Shown here: positions 4,324-11,515 of the stretch, in pieces
Layout of the letters: each line of letters opens with the position of its first letter
Position numbering within the stretch: position 1 is the stretch's first letter
Source: Rhodospirillales bacterium
GTDB lineage: Bacteria > Pseudomonadota > Alphaproteobacteria > UBA9219
Length of the DNA: 11,937 bases
Assembly: GCA_015654915.1 (NCBI GenBank)
Contig: JAATFY010000100.1
Span: 1 to 11,937 of the forward strand
Direction: 5' to 3'
The notes under the pieces: model-generated
What the model saw: only the letters and a program-made list of their open reading frames with translations
What the model was told of the DNA's origin: nothing
Databases searched by the model: none
Position numbers and translations under genes: made by a program

Positions 4324-6441
4324 ATGGCAAGCGACACATACGAAGAAATTACGAGACCCAGTGGATTGCTGATTGGCCGTCGACGTCCCAAGGCTGTTGC
4401 GCCTGCCATACGTACGGCCAACGCGGACGCGGCCGTTTTTGCCCCGAGCCTTTTCAGTTCTGCTCCTGCCGCAGTCGCCGCGCCGGCCCGGACGCGGACA
4501 AGAAAATCCCAACATACATATCCGCTTTCTCTTCGGCTGCTGGGCTACGGCGGATACGGCATTGCGATGGCTGCGGGGTACGCTGTCGTTGGCGTCGGTG
4601 GTTTGGTTCGCGTGGTCGCGCCTTATGCATGGCCGCCTCTTAGGATGGCAATCAAGGCAGCGCTAACGGTAGGAACGGTAGGCTTGGCGGTTAATTTCGT
4701 AAGCCCGGGTATTTACGACCGGATCACCAATAAAATCGGAACGACGACCAGCGACGCGCTGTACGATTTCAATAAACAAAAATTGCTGATGACGGCTAAT
4801 AAGGCCGATTCTACGGCGCTCGTGCAAAATGTCCTTCCGCCCAGTATCGATGCCACCAGCGACCCTGACGGCGATTTGCAGGACCTCTTGCAAGGCATCA
4901 CCGGCGACCAGTTACGTGCCTTGCAGGTGCAGACAAACTTGCTTTCCCTTGATGCTTCCCGCAATGCGGCTACCGAAGCGGCGGGCGGCCCCACGGGTTG
5001 GTTCCGCGACATGATGCTGCAGGCCATGGGCCACTATGCCGCCGAGGGCGCCTATGACTCGCTCAAGGGAATGAAAGTCGATGATCGCGATATTCCCGGC
5101 TTCGTCAAACCCGCGCCTCTCGAAATTTTCAGGCTGCAAAAATTGTCGCAACTCGAAAACATCGCCGCGCTCGATATCCTTTCGACGGACGACCCGCAGC
5201 AAACCCTTTTATTGAGCAACGGCCAGAAGATCCCGTTATTCGATCTTCTGGAACGCAGATTGGCGAAGAAAAGCCAGACTCGCGCGGCTTTCGGCGAGGA
5301 CGATACGGTTCAGGTGCTTGCGGTGCTCCGGCATGTGCGCCGTGTTCGCGAAGATTACCGCGCGCAATTGCAGGGTATGACCGACGATGAAAGGCGCACT
5401 TTTGCCCGTAAGGAAGCGGTACAGATCGTCGACGAAATCGTGCCGAAGACACAGGTCGATCCGGCGGTGGCCGTCGGCGCAATGCAGAGAATGTCGCCGA
5501 CGCTTTTTGATGGAAGCGCTGGCGGTACGCTCAGCACAATGGATGCCATTGCTCTGGCCAGCAAGATCACCGGCAACGGCGCCGCGCTTTTAACTTCAGT
5601 CGAAATGCACGAATCCGGCGGGCAGAAAGCGGTACGTTCCGCAACCGGCCCCACCGGTCTCTTCCAGTTTTCCGGCGATACATGGATCATGACGCTTTAT
5701 AAACACGCCGACGAAATGCTTGCGGGATTCGAAGCCAATCTGCCCTGCGATTCCCATGAAGTGGTGACTTTGAGAAAAATTCTTCCGCTGGCGCAGGAAA
5801 TATGGCCGCTGAAACAGCGCCGCATATCTTTGGAGAGCCAGCTTAAAAACGGACATTTGAATTCGCAGCAGCAAGCGCGTCTGGAAACGGCGCTGGCGAT
5901 CACGAGCAGCAAACTTCACCGGCTTGAAACCGGAGATTCGTACGCCACACTGATGACGGCGCGGATGAATGCCATGATCAATGCGACGGCGGGCGGATTT
6001 TATATCAACGATAACAGAGCCGATATAAAGACAGCTCTTACCGCCATGGGTTCCGCGGATGGACTCGCGCTTTTCGACCGAGAGAAGGACAATTTCCGCG
6101 TTTTCATTACGGCTAATATGACTGGCCCCGGATCGGCCAATGGAGCCACCAATCGCGCCTCGGCGGGTATGGCAAACCTTTTTGCCAGCGGCTTTAGCGC
6201 GAGTTTTTCCGATGTCCTGCCAAGCGGCACGACAGGCCCTAATCGTGAGTTGGGAAGATACGGGAATACACAAGCGTATTTCCATTATCTCAACAAGTTT
6301 GCGTATTCGGCCGGTGAGGTAAATGCGCTCATCGCCAGATATGGCCATTCCTTGGATCTTGCGAAGGCTTGCCGTCCCCGCTCCGCATCTGCCAACGCCG
6401 CCGGTTCTTCGATGGGCCTGGGCTTCGGAAGCAACGGTTAA
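4324..6441 (+). CDS. Membrane-anchored lytic-transglycosylase-like protein
   Basis: The predicted protein has 705 residues from the ATG at 4324, which has GAAGGA 4-5 bp upstream; a GTG at 4312 without a ribosome-binding site is possible but less likely. Counting from that GTG: residues 1-70 are a basic, Ala/Arg-rich, probably cytoplasmic segment. Residues about 76-130 contain two Gly/Ala-rich hydrophobic stretches, likely a membrane anchor. Residues 140-420 are an unrecognised, mostly helical region. Residues 431-460 carry an SLT-like catalytic signature, ESGGQKAVRSATGPTGLFQF then DTW, with E434 the expected catalytic glutamate. The C-terminal 250 residues show a possible coiled segment (500-540) and YFHYLNKFAYSAGEV. 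SLT enzymes cleave the MurNAc-GlcNAc bond of peptidoglycan to 1,6-anhydro products. The next gene is a peptidoglycan synthase, which fits. The function is inferred from a short motif; overall length and architecture are unusual for the family. Confidence 0.7.
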   Translation: MASDTYEEITRPSGLLIGRRRPKAVAPAIRTANADAAVFAPSLFSSAPAAVAAPARTRTRKSQHTYPLSLRLLGYGGYGIAMAAGYAVVGVGGLVRVVAPYAWPPLRMAIKAALTVGTVGLAVNFVSPGIYDRITNKIGTTTSDALYDFNKQKLLMTANKADSTALVQNVLPPSIDATSDPDGDLQDLLQGITGDQLRALQVQTNLLSLDASRNAATEAAGGPTGWFRDMMLQAMGHYAAEGAYDSLKGMKVDDRDIPGFVKPAPLEIFRLQKLSQLENIAALDILSTDDPQQTLLLSNGQKIPLFDLLERRLAKKSQTRAAFGEDDTVQVLAVLRHVRRVREDYRAQLQGMTDDERRTFARKEAVQIVDEIVPKTQVDPAVAVGAMQRMSPTLFDGSAGGTLSTMDAIALASKITGNGAALLTSVEMHESGGQKAVRSATGPTGLFQFSGDTWIMTLYKHADEMLAGFEANLPCDSHEVVTLRKILPLAQEIWPLKQRRISLESQLKNGHLNSQQQARLETALAITSSKLHRLETGDSYATLMTARMNAMINATAGGFYINDNRADIKTALTAMGSADGLALFDREKDNFRVFITANMTGPGSANGATNRASAGMANLFASGFSASFSDVLPSGTTGPNRELGRYGNTQAYFHYLNKFAYSAGEVNALIARYGHSLDLAKACRPRSASANAAGSSMGLGFGSNG

Positions 6442-6484
6442 ACCCGGCGCTAAGAAATCACGATCAAATCGAACGAAGCCGGTC

Positions 6485-6515
6485 CCCTCTCCCGCAGCGC
6501 GGGAGAGGGTTTTTT
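6485..6515 (+). terminator. Strong rho-independent terminator
   Basis: A perfect 11-bp GC-rich stem CCCTCTCCCGC-AGC-GCGGGAGAGGG is followed directly by TTTTTT (6510-6515). It starts about 44 bp after the transglycosylase-like gene and 70 bp before the PBP start, so the two cell-wall genes are probably separate transcripts despite their shared direction. Confidence 0.93.
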
Positions 6516-6584
6516 CGCCTTTTCTTTTTCCGATTTCTGTTAATCTGGGGTCTCGCTCGACCGCCCCCGTGATTCCGGAGATCC

Positions 6585-8507
6585 ATGCCAAAAAAACGCC
6601 GCGTATTTGGACCGCGCAAAGACAGTGCGCGCGGCGAAGGTTTCGGGCATTCGCTGCTCAGGTTGGTGGCCCTCGCCGTCATCTGGGGCGGCGTTCTGGG
6701 TGGAGCTTTTGTGGCCTACTGTGCGCTCGATCTGCCCGATATCCATCAGATTACCCAGCCGCAGCGGCGGCCTTCCGTCACCTTGCAGGCTGACGACGGC
6801 ACCGTGTTCGCGCGTTACGGCGACCTGTTCGGCGATCATGTGACGCTCGAGGATGTGCCGAAATACCTGCCCGAGGCGATTATCGCCATCGAGGACCGCC
6901 GCTTCTATTCGCATTTCGGCGTCGATGTCTGGGGCCTGTTACGCGCAGTCGTGCGCAACGTGATGGCCAGCCATGTGGTGCAGGGCGGCTCGACGCTCAC
7001 GCAGCAATTGGCAAAAAATCTGTTTCTGTCGCCCGAGCGTAAACTGAAACGCAAAGTGCAGGAAATGATGCTGGCGCTGTGGCTCGAGCATACCTACACC
7101 AAGGACCAAATTCTCACCGCCTATCTCAACCGCGTCTATCTCGGCAACGGCGCTTATGGCGTCGATGCGGCATCGCGGCTTTATTTCGGCAAGCCGGTGC
7201 GCGATATCGATTTGCAGGAAGCCGCTATGATTGCAGGGCTTTTACGCGCTCCGTCGCGTTTCGCTCCGTCGCACGATCCGGCGCAGGCCGTCCTGCGCGC
7301 CCGCACGGTTCTGGAAGCCATGGTCGAAGAAGGCTACATCACCGAGCGCGAAAAACGGCAGGCCATAGCCAGCGTGCCGCCGCCGGAACACAAGCCGGGC
7401 TCGGCGGGCGACGGCCGTTATTTCGCCGACTGGGTGCAGGACCAGATCGGACCATTGGTCGAAGACGCCTCGCAGGACATCGTCGTTCTGACGACACTCG
7501 ACCTTAACTTGCAGCGCACGGCGGAACATGACGTCGACGCCATTCTGGCGCGGCAGGACAACAAGGACGTATCGCAGGCGGCGTTGGTCACCCTGTCTTA
7601 CGACGGCGCCGTGCGGGCGATGGTGGGCGGACGCGATTACCGCAGCAGCCAGTTCAACCGCGCGACACAGGCCATGCGCCAGCCGGGCTCGGCCTTTAAA
7701 CCCATCGTTTATCTGACGGCAATCGAACAGGGCATGACGCCGGACGATGTTTTTCTCGATGCGCCCATCACGCTCGGCAGTTGGTCGCCGGAGAATTTCG
7801 ACGGGAAATATCGCGGGCCCATCACGGCGCGCGACGCGCTGGCCGAATCCATCAATACCGTCGCCGTGCGCGTGTTCCAGCGCGCGGGGATTGATAATGT
7901 CATCGAAACTGCCCATGCGCTGGGGATTGCCTCGCCCTTGGCGCGCGAAGCAACCCTTGCTTTGGGTGCCAGCGAAGTGACGCCCTTGGAACTTACCGGC
8001 GCTTACGCCTCGCTGGCCGCCGGCGGCCGCGCGGTGACGCCTTATGCCATCAAGGAAATCCGCAACCGGCAGGGAGAAGTTCTCTACCAGCATCCCGACG
8101 TGACGCTGCCGCGAGTCGTCAGCGAACAGGCTGTCGAAACACTGACAGGAATGATGGAAGATGTCGTGCGTTACGGCACCGGCAAGCGTGCGGCGCTTGG
8201 CGACCGTCCGGTCGCGGGCAAAACCGGCACAAGTTCCGATGACCGCGATGCATGGTTCCTTGGTTTTACCGGAAACTATACGACCGGCGTCTGGCTCGGC
8301 AACGACGACGGCCATGCGATGCGCAAGATCGTCGGCGGCAGTCTGCCTGCGCAACTCTGGCACGATTATATGACGGAAGCGGAATCCGGCTTGTCGGCAC
8401 GCGATTTATTATCGGGGCCGCCGGGCGGATTTACGGGCGCCGTCACGCAGGATATCTCGAAGGCCTTCGGCGATTTCATTCACGGCATCATGGGCAACGC
8501 GAACTAG
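6585..8507 (+). CDS. Class A penicillin-binding protein (PBP1A family)
   Basis: This 640-residue bifunctional peptidoglycan synthase polymerises lipid II and cross-links the stems in the periplasm. It has a basic cytoplasmic N-terminus and one membrane span (about 24-48). The GT51 glycosyltransferase domain carries EDRRFYSHFGVD (103-114, catalytic E103), GGSTLTQQLAKN (134-145), RKVQE (156-160) and NRVYLGNGAYGVDAAS (182-197). The transpeptidase domain has SAFK (369-372, acylated serine S369), SIN (422-424) and KTGT (546-549), all three catalytic motifs. At 640 residues it is shorter than E. coli PBP1A, lacking the large inserted domain and C-terminal extension. GGAG lies 4 bp before the ATG. 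It follows a strong terminator and ends 5 bp from the convergent glycosyltransferase gene, with no terminator between them. The exact symbol (mrcA/ponA/pbp1A) is not assigned. Confidence 0.95.
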   Translation: MPKKRRVFGPRKDSARGEGFGHSLLRLVALAVIWGGVLGGAFVAYCALDLPDIHQITQPQRRPSVTLQADDGTVFARYGDLFGDHVTLEDVPKYLPEAIIAIEDRRFYSHFGVDVWGLLRAVVRNVMASHVVQGGSTLTQQLAKNLFLSPERKLKRKVQEMMLALWLEHTYTKDQILTAYLNRVYLGNGAYGVDAASRLYFGKPVRDIDLQEAAMIAGLLRAPSRFAPSHDPAQAVLRARTVLEAMVEEGYITEREKRQAIASVPPPEHKPGSAGDGRYFADWVQDQIGPLVEDASQDIVVLTTLDLNLQRTAEHDVDAILARQDNKDVSQAALVTLSYDGAVRAMVGGRDYRSSQFNRATQAMRQPGSAFKPIVYLTAIEQGMTPDDVFLDAPITLGSWSPENFDGKYRGPITARDALAESINTVAVRVFQRAGIDNVIETAHALGIASPLAREATLALGASEVTPLELTGAYASLAAGGRAVTPYAIKEIRNRQGEVLYQHPDVTLPRVVSEQAVETLTGMMEDVVRYGTGKRAALGDRPVAGKTGTSSDDRDAWFLGFTGNYTTGVWLGNDDGHAMRKIVGGSLPAQLWHDYMTEAESGLSARDLLSGPPGGFTGAVTQDISKAFGDFIHGIMGNAN

Positions 8508-8512
8508 CGCGC

Positions 8513-9466
8513 TTAAACTTTCACGGCGGTCTTTGCCAAAAGTTTTTCCGTTGCTTTGAGAGCCGTATCCACGCTCAGCCCCTCCATAAGGTTGGGATAA
8601 TGCGCGCCCGGATAGGGCATGCGGGCGAGCAATTCTTCGCGGCTTTCCTTGGTGCGGACAAAGGCGCAATGCAGTCCCCAAGGCCCGTAAATTTCTTCGT
8701 ACCCCGGCCCGAACAGGCCAAGCGTTGGCGTTCCTGCCGCTGCCGCCATGTGCATTAGGCCGGAATCGTTGCCGATAAAAAGCCGCGCCTGTTTCAGGCA
8801 GGCGGCGACGGTCAGCAGACTGCGACCGGTGATCGCGATAAGGCGTTCGGGTGGAATGGATTGCAAAAGCGGCGCGATCTGCTCGCGTTCTTTCTCGTCC
8901 GCAATCACAAGAACCGGCGCGTCGGGAAGCAACCCATTTGCCGCAGTTAATTTTTGTACAAGCTCCGCAAACCGTTCGACCGGCCATTGCTTGGCCAGCC
9001 AGTTGGCGGCGGGACCGAGCGCCAGAATGGGGCGGGTCGCGGGCAAGAGTTGTGCCGCTTCCTGTTCCGCCGCGGCATCCAGCCATATATAGGGTGCAGG
9101 CGGCGGATTGATCCCGAGCGCCGAGGTGTTCTCGATAACCTTATGTTGCCCTTCTCTGCGAATGGGATAATTGCGTTTTTGTGCGCGTAACAGGCGCGAA
9201 ACGATACTGTCGCGCAGGTCGATAATTATATCCCAGTCGGTGCCGATGCAGGCCTGCCACAGGCCGAGCCAATGCCGGTTCCAGCTTTTTTTCCGGAGGA
9301 CGATGAGACGCTCCAGCCGTGGCACGGCGCGGAACAAATCGGCGGCATAAGGCCCGCAGGCGATGGTGAATTGCCCCGATGGATAATGCTCCGCCAGCCA
9401 ATGCAGGAGGCCGGTCGACAGCACGGCGTCGCCGACGCGGTTGGATGTGACGAACAGGATTTTCAT
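8513..9466 (-). CDS. Glycosyltransferase family 9 protein (heptosyltransferase-like)
   Basis: This 317-residue GT-B enzyme is related to WaaC/WaaF ADP-heptose:LPS heptosyltransferases, which act at the inner membrane on lipopolysaccharide core. The N-terminus MKILFVTSNRVGDAVLSTGLL has the family glycine-loop pattern, with G12 and D13 near the acceptor site. The C-terminal nucleotide-sugar domain has FIGNDSGLMHMAAAAGTPTLGLFGP (230-254), the GT9 D-S-G-x-x-H motif. The frame is open a further 89 codons upstream, but that part overlaps divergent thrB and lacks family character, so I start at the ATG at 9464-9466. The ribosome-binding site is poor. Sugar donor and acceptor cannot be told from sequence; a heptose or other core sugar is likely. 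The stop is 5 bp from the convergent PBP stop. Confidence 0.88.
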   Translation of the reverse strand: MKILFVTSNRVGDAVLSTGLLHWLAEHYPSGQFTIACGPYAADLFRAVPRLERLIVLRKKSWNRHWLGLWQACIGTDWDIIIDLRDSIVSRLLRAQKRNYPIRREGQHKVIENTSALGINPPPAPYIWLDAAAEQEAAQLLPATRPILALGPAANWLAKQWPVERFAELVQKLTAANGLLPDAPVLVIADEKEREQIAPLLQSIPPERLIAITGRSLLTVAACLKQARLFIGNDSGLMHMAAAAGTPTLGLFGPGYEEIYGPWGLHCAFVRTKESREELLARMPYPGAHYPNLMEGLSVDTALKATEKLLAKTAVKV

Positions 9467-9520
9467 GAAGTCGGAACCGGATTTCCTTGCGAAGTCCGGA
9501 CACAATGCTAAACACAATGC

Positions 9521-10486
9521 ATGGCTGTCTACACCAAAGTTTCGGAAAACGACGCGGCGGAATTCCTGCGCGCCTATGATCTGGGCACGCTGACGGAGCT
9601 TGTCGGCATCAAGCAGGGCGTCGAGAACACCAATTATTTCCTGACCACGACGCAAGGGCGCTACGTCCTGACGCTGTATGAAAAGCGCGTAAACGAAGGA
9701 GATTTCCCGTTTTTTTTCGGCCTGATGGAGCATCTCGTCAAAAAAGGCATTTCCTGCCCGTTACCGATCAAGACCCGCGACGGCGGGACTTTGGGGCGTC
9801 TTGCCGGTCGTCCCGCCGTAATCATCAGTTTCCTTGAAGGTGCTCCCGCGCCGCGCATCACACCGGAGGCATGCGCCGCGACGGGCCGCGCGCTGGCGAC
9901 GCTGCACCTCGCCGCCGCCGATTTTCCCATCCGCCGCGCCAACGGCGTGGCCCTGCCGGAATGGGAACGGCTGCTGACATCTTCGAAAGCGCGGGCGGAT
10001 GAGGTTTATCCCGGCCTCGGCGCGCTGATGCAGGAGGAGCTGGATTATCTCCGCATGCGCTGGCCGCAGGATTTGCCGGAAGGCGTCATCCATGCCGATC
10101 TTTTTCCCGACAATGTTTTTTTTAACGGCCCCGACATATGCGGCGTGATCGATTTCACTTTCGCCTGCAACGATTTGCTGGCCTACGATCTGGCGCTGTG
10201 CCTGAATGCCTGGTGCTTCGAGCGCGACACGGCCTTCAACATCACCAAGGCCCGCGCCCTGATCAAAGGCTATCAGGAAGTGCGGATGCTGACGCCGGAG
10301 GAAACGAAAATGCTGCCCTTGCTGGCGCGTGGCGCTGCACTACGGATTCTCTCGACACGGCTTTACGACTGGCTCAATCAGGTGCCGGACGCGCTGGTCA
10401 AGCCGAAAGACCCGCTCGATTACCTCACGCGCCTGCAATTTCACCAGATGGTCCGCACAGTCTCCGCTTACGGACTTGCCGCATGA
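9521..10486 (+). CDS. thrB: Homoserine kinase, APH-fold type
   Basis: This 321-residue enzyme phosphorylates L-homoserine with ATP in threonine biosynthesis, in the cytoplasm. It belongs to the aminoglycoside-phosphotransferase-fold homoserine kinases found in alphaproteobacteria and pseudomonads, not the GHMP-type ThrB of E. coli. Visible features are GIKQGVENTNYFL (29-41, nucleotide loop region), the catalytic loop VIHADLFPDNVFF (189-201), and the metal-binding GVIDF (208-212). There is no good Shine-Dalgarno before the ATG. The spacer to the divergent glycosyltransferase is only 54 bp and must hold both promoters, so a very short or absent leader is possible. Its stop overlaps the rnhA start (ATGA, 10483-10486), so the two are translationally coupled; this pair is common in alphaproteobacteria. 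Confidence 0.94.
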   Translation: MAVYTKVSENDAAEFLRAYDLGTLTELVGIKQGVENTNYFLTTTQGRYVLTLYEKRVNEGDFPFFFGLMEHLVKKGISCPLPIKTRDGGTLGRLAGRPAVIISFLEGAPAPRITPEACAATGRALATLHLAAADFPIRRANGVALPEWERLLTSSKARADEVYPGLGALMQEELDYLRMRWPQDLPEGVIHADLFPDNVFFNGPDICGVIDFTFACNDLLAYDLALCLNAWCFERDTAFNITKARALIKGYQEVRMLTPEETKMLPLLARGAALRILSTRLYDWLNQVPDALVKPKDPLDYLTRLQFHQMVRTVSAYGLAA

Positions 10487-10932
10487 GCGGTGCGGATAAA
10501 ATCATCGAAATTTTTACCGACGGCGCCTGCAGCGGCAATCCGGGGCCGGGCGGCTGGGGAGCCATCCTTCGTTCCGGCGACAATGAAAAAGAAATGTCCG
10601 GCGGCGAAGCCGACACAACCAACAACCGCATGGAACTGATGGCGGCGATCATGGCGCTGGAAGCGCTGAAAAAACCGTCGCACGTCAAAATCTACACCGA
10701 CAGCCAGTATGTGCAGCAGGGCGCGCGCGACTGGCTGCCGCAATGGATCAAGCGCGACTGGAAAACGGCGGACCGCAAGCCGGTCAAGAATGTCGATCTG
10801 TGGCAGCGGCTGCAGGCGGCAAAGGCCCCGCATCAGATCGAATTTATCTGGGTGCGCGGCCATGATGGGCATCCCGAAAACGAACGCGCCGATCAGTTGG
10901 CGGTTGCGGCCATCGAGCCGTTTCGGCGTTAA
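10483..10932 (+). CDS. rnhA: Ribonuclease HI
   Basis: This 149-residue ribonuclease H type 1 cleaves RNA in RNA-DNA hybrids and acts in primer and R-loop removal. The active-site residues are all present: D13 (IFTDGACSGNPGPGG), E51 (NNRMEL), D73 (IYTDSQYV), H127 (RGHDGH) and D137 (NERADQLA). Each is offset by exactly three residues from E. coli RNase HI D10, E48, D70, H124 and D134. The basic handle region WIKRDWKTADRKPVKNVDLW is also present. The start is set by the ATGA overlap with thrB; the frame is open further upstream only because it shadows thrB. No clear terminator follows: a 6-bp hairpin at 10963-10981 lacks a T tail. Confidence 0.96.
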   Translation: MSGADKIIEIFTDGACSGNPGPGGWGAILRSGDNEKEMSGGEADTTNNRMELMAAIMALEALKKPSHVKIYTDSQYVQQGARDWLPQWIKRDWKTADRKPVKNVDLWQRLQAAKAPHQIEFIWVRGHDGHPENERADQLAVAAIEPFRR

Positions 10933-11022
10933 ACGATAAAGGTTTTGTTGGTTAATGTTATGAGTTTCTTCACAGGAAACTAAAACTTGGCCGTGTGAAA
11001 CTAATTCGAGGACGCGAATCTA

Positions 11023-11031
11023 TGGTATAGT
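11023..11031 (+). promoter_or_regulatory. Extended -10 promoter of the 37-codon gene
   Basis: TGGTATAGT fits the extended -10 form TGnTATAAT with one change. The transcript would start near 11038, 27 bp before the small gene's ATG. No good -35 is seen, as often for extended -10 promoters. Confidence 0.4.
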
Positions 11032-11064
11032 TTAGACGATACAAAATGTCGGATGGAGGCAATC

Positions 11065-11178
11065 ATGGATGATGACGATAGAGATTTCGATGCGGACGGT
11101 TTTGCCCCGCCACCGCGCACAGACCAAACCCAGCCAGGAAAACCTTCCCCTGCATTCGAAACACTGGACGACAACTAG
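11065..11178 (+). CDS. Small acidic hypothetical protein (37 aa)
   Basis: GGAGG (11055-11059) sits 5 bp before the ATG, the best Shine-Dalgarno in the window, and an extended -10 lies upstream. The product begins MDDDDRDFDADGFAPPPR, continues with a proline-rich middle (QTQPGKPSPAFE) and ends TLDDN. It is acidic, probably disordered, with no membrane segment or signal. I recognise no family. Its TAG stop straddles the left border of a TA-flanked repeat element. Without the insertion the same codon would read TAA, so the protein would be unchanged. It could be a real small protein or the remnant of a longer one; the initiation signals favour a real gene. Confidence 0.6.
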   Translation: MDDDDRDFDADGFAPPPRTDQTQPGKPSPAFETLDDN

Positions 11179-11364
11179 GGTCTGAACTCAATTCAACTTA
11201 TGAATTGAAACAAGAAATTACGTCATTCCGGCCAAGCTGCGAGCGTATGCGAGCAGCGCGAACCGGAATCCCGTTTGGTTTCTTTTGTAAGAATAATTTG
11301 TAAGAATAAAACGGGATGCCCGCTTTCGCGGGCATGACAATACGGTTAAATTGAGTCTGGACCC
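11178..11364. mobile_element. 187-bp MITE-like palindromic element with TA flanks
   Basis: The ends are imperfect inverted repeats. The left begins GGGTCTGAACTCAATTCAAC (11178-11197), and the right end read in reverse begins GGGTCCAGACTCAATTTAAC (11364-11345). TA lies directly outside both ends (11176-11177 and 11365-11366), as expected for the TA target duplication of IS630/Tc1-mariner-type transposases. Internal dyads are CAATTCA/TGAATTG (11189-11207), ATTCCGG/CCGGAAT (11225-11269) and ATGCCCGC/GCGGGCAT (11316-11335). It encodes no protein, so it would be non-autonomous. The GTCATTCCGG...CCGGAATCCCG core resembles common proteobacterial intergenic repeats (from memory, unverified). Confidence 0.7.
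11284..11309. repeat. Tandem 13-bp duplication inside the element
   Basis: TTTGTAAGAATAA occurs twice in perfect tandem (11284-11296 and 11297-11309), between CCCGTTT (11270-11276) and its complement AAACGGG (near 11309-11315). It probably arose by slippage in the loop of that stem, and copy number may vary between elements. Confidence 0.8.
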
Positions 11365-11470
11365 TAATTCTGGCTAGAAGGCTTTTACGTCAAGGCTTTG
11401 GTGCGAGAAACTTCAAAAAATTTACCCCAAATTAACCACGATCTTTATGAAAGTATTAGGCGGGGGTGTT

Positions 11471-11499
11471 TTATGGTACATTCCGCAAGTCATTATATT
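11471..11499 (+). promoter_or_regulatory. Possible promoter of the last gene
   Basis: TTATGG (11471-11476) and TATATT (11494-11499) are 17 bp apart. The -10 is fair and the -35 weak. The start would fall near 11506, at the Shine-Dalgarno, giving an unusually short leader, which lowers confidence. Confidence 0.25.
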
Positions 11500-11515
11500 T
11501 CATGCGGAGAAGTTT

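Noticed and set aside
5596..6591. 331-codon minus-strand frame
   Set aside because: Antisense to the transglycosylase-like gene and crossing its terminator; no family character.
7242..8363. 373-codon minus-strand frame
   Set aside because: It lies wholly antisense to the PBP gene, whose catalytic motifs are all intact; a GC-driven shadow.
9467..9733. 89-codon N-terminal extension of the glycosyltransferase
   Set aside because: It lies antisense over thrB and does not resemble the family; the family N-terminus MKILFVTSNRVGDAVLS begins at 9466.
10138..10482. Upstream extension of the rnhA frame
   Set aside because: It is a shadow of thrB in another frame; the RNase HI start is fixed by the ATGA overlap and the catalytic residue offsets.
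11178..11364. CRISPR-like or riboswitch reading of the repeat-rich segment
   Set aside because: Repeats are inverted and tandem 13-mers without spacers, and the TA-flanked terminal inverted repeats fit a mobile element better.
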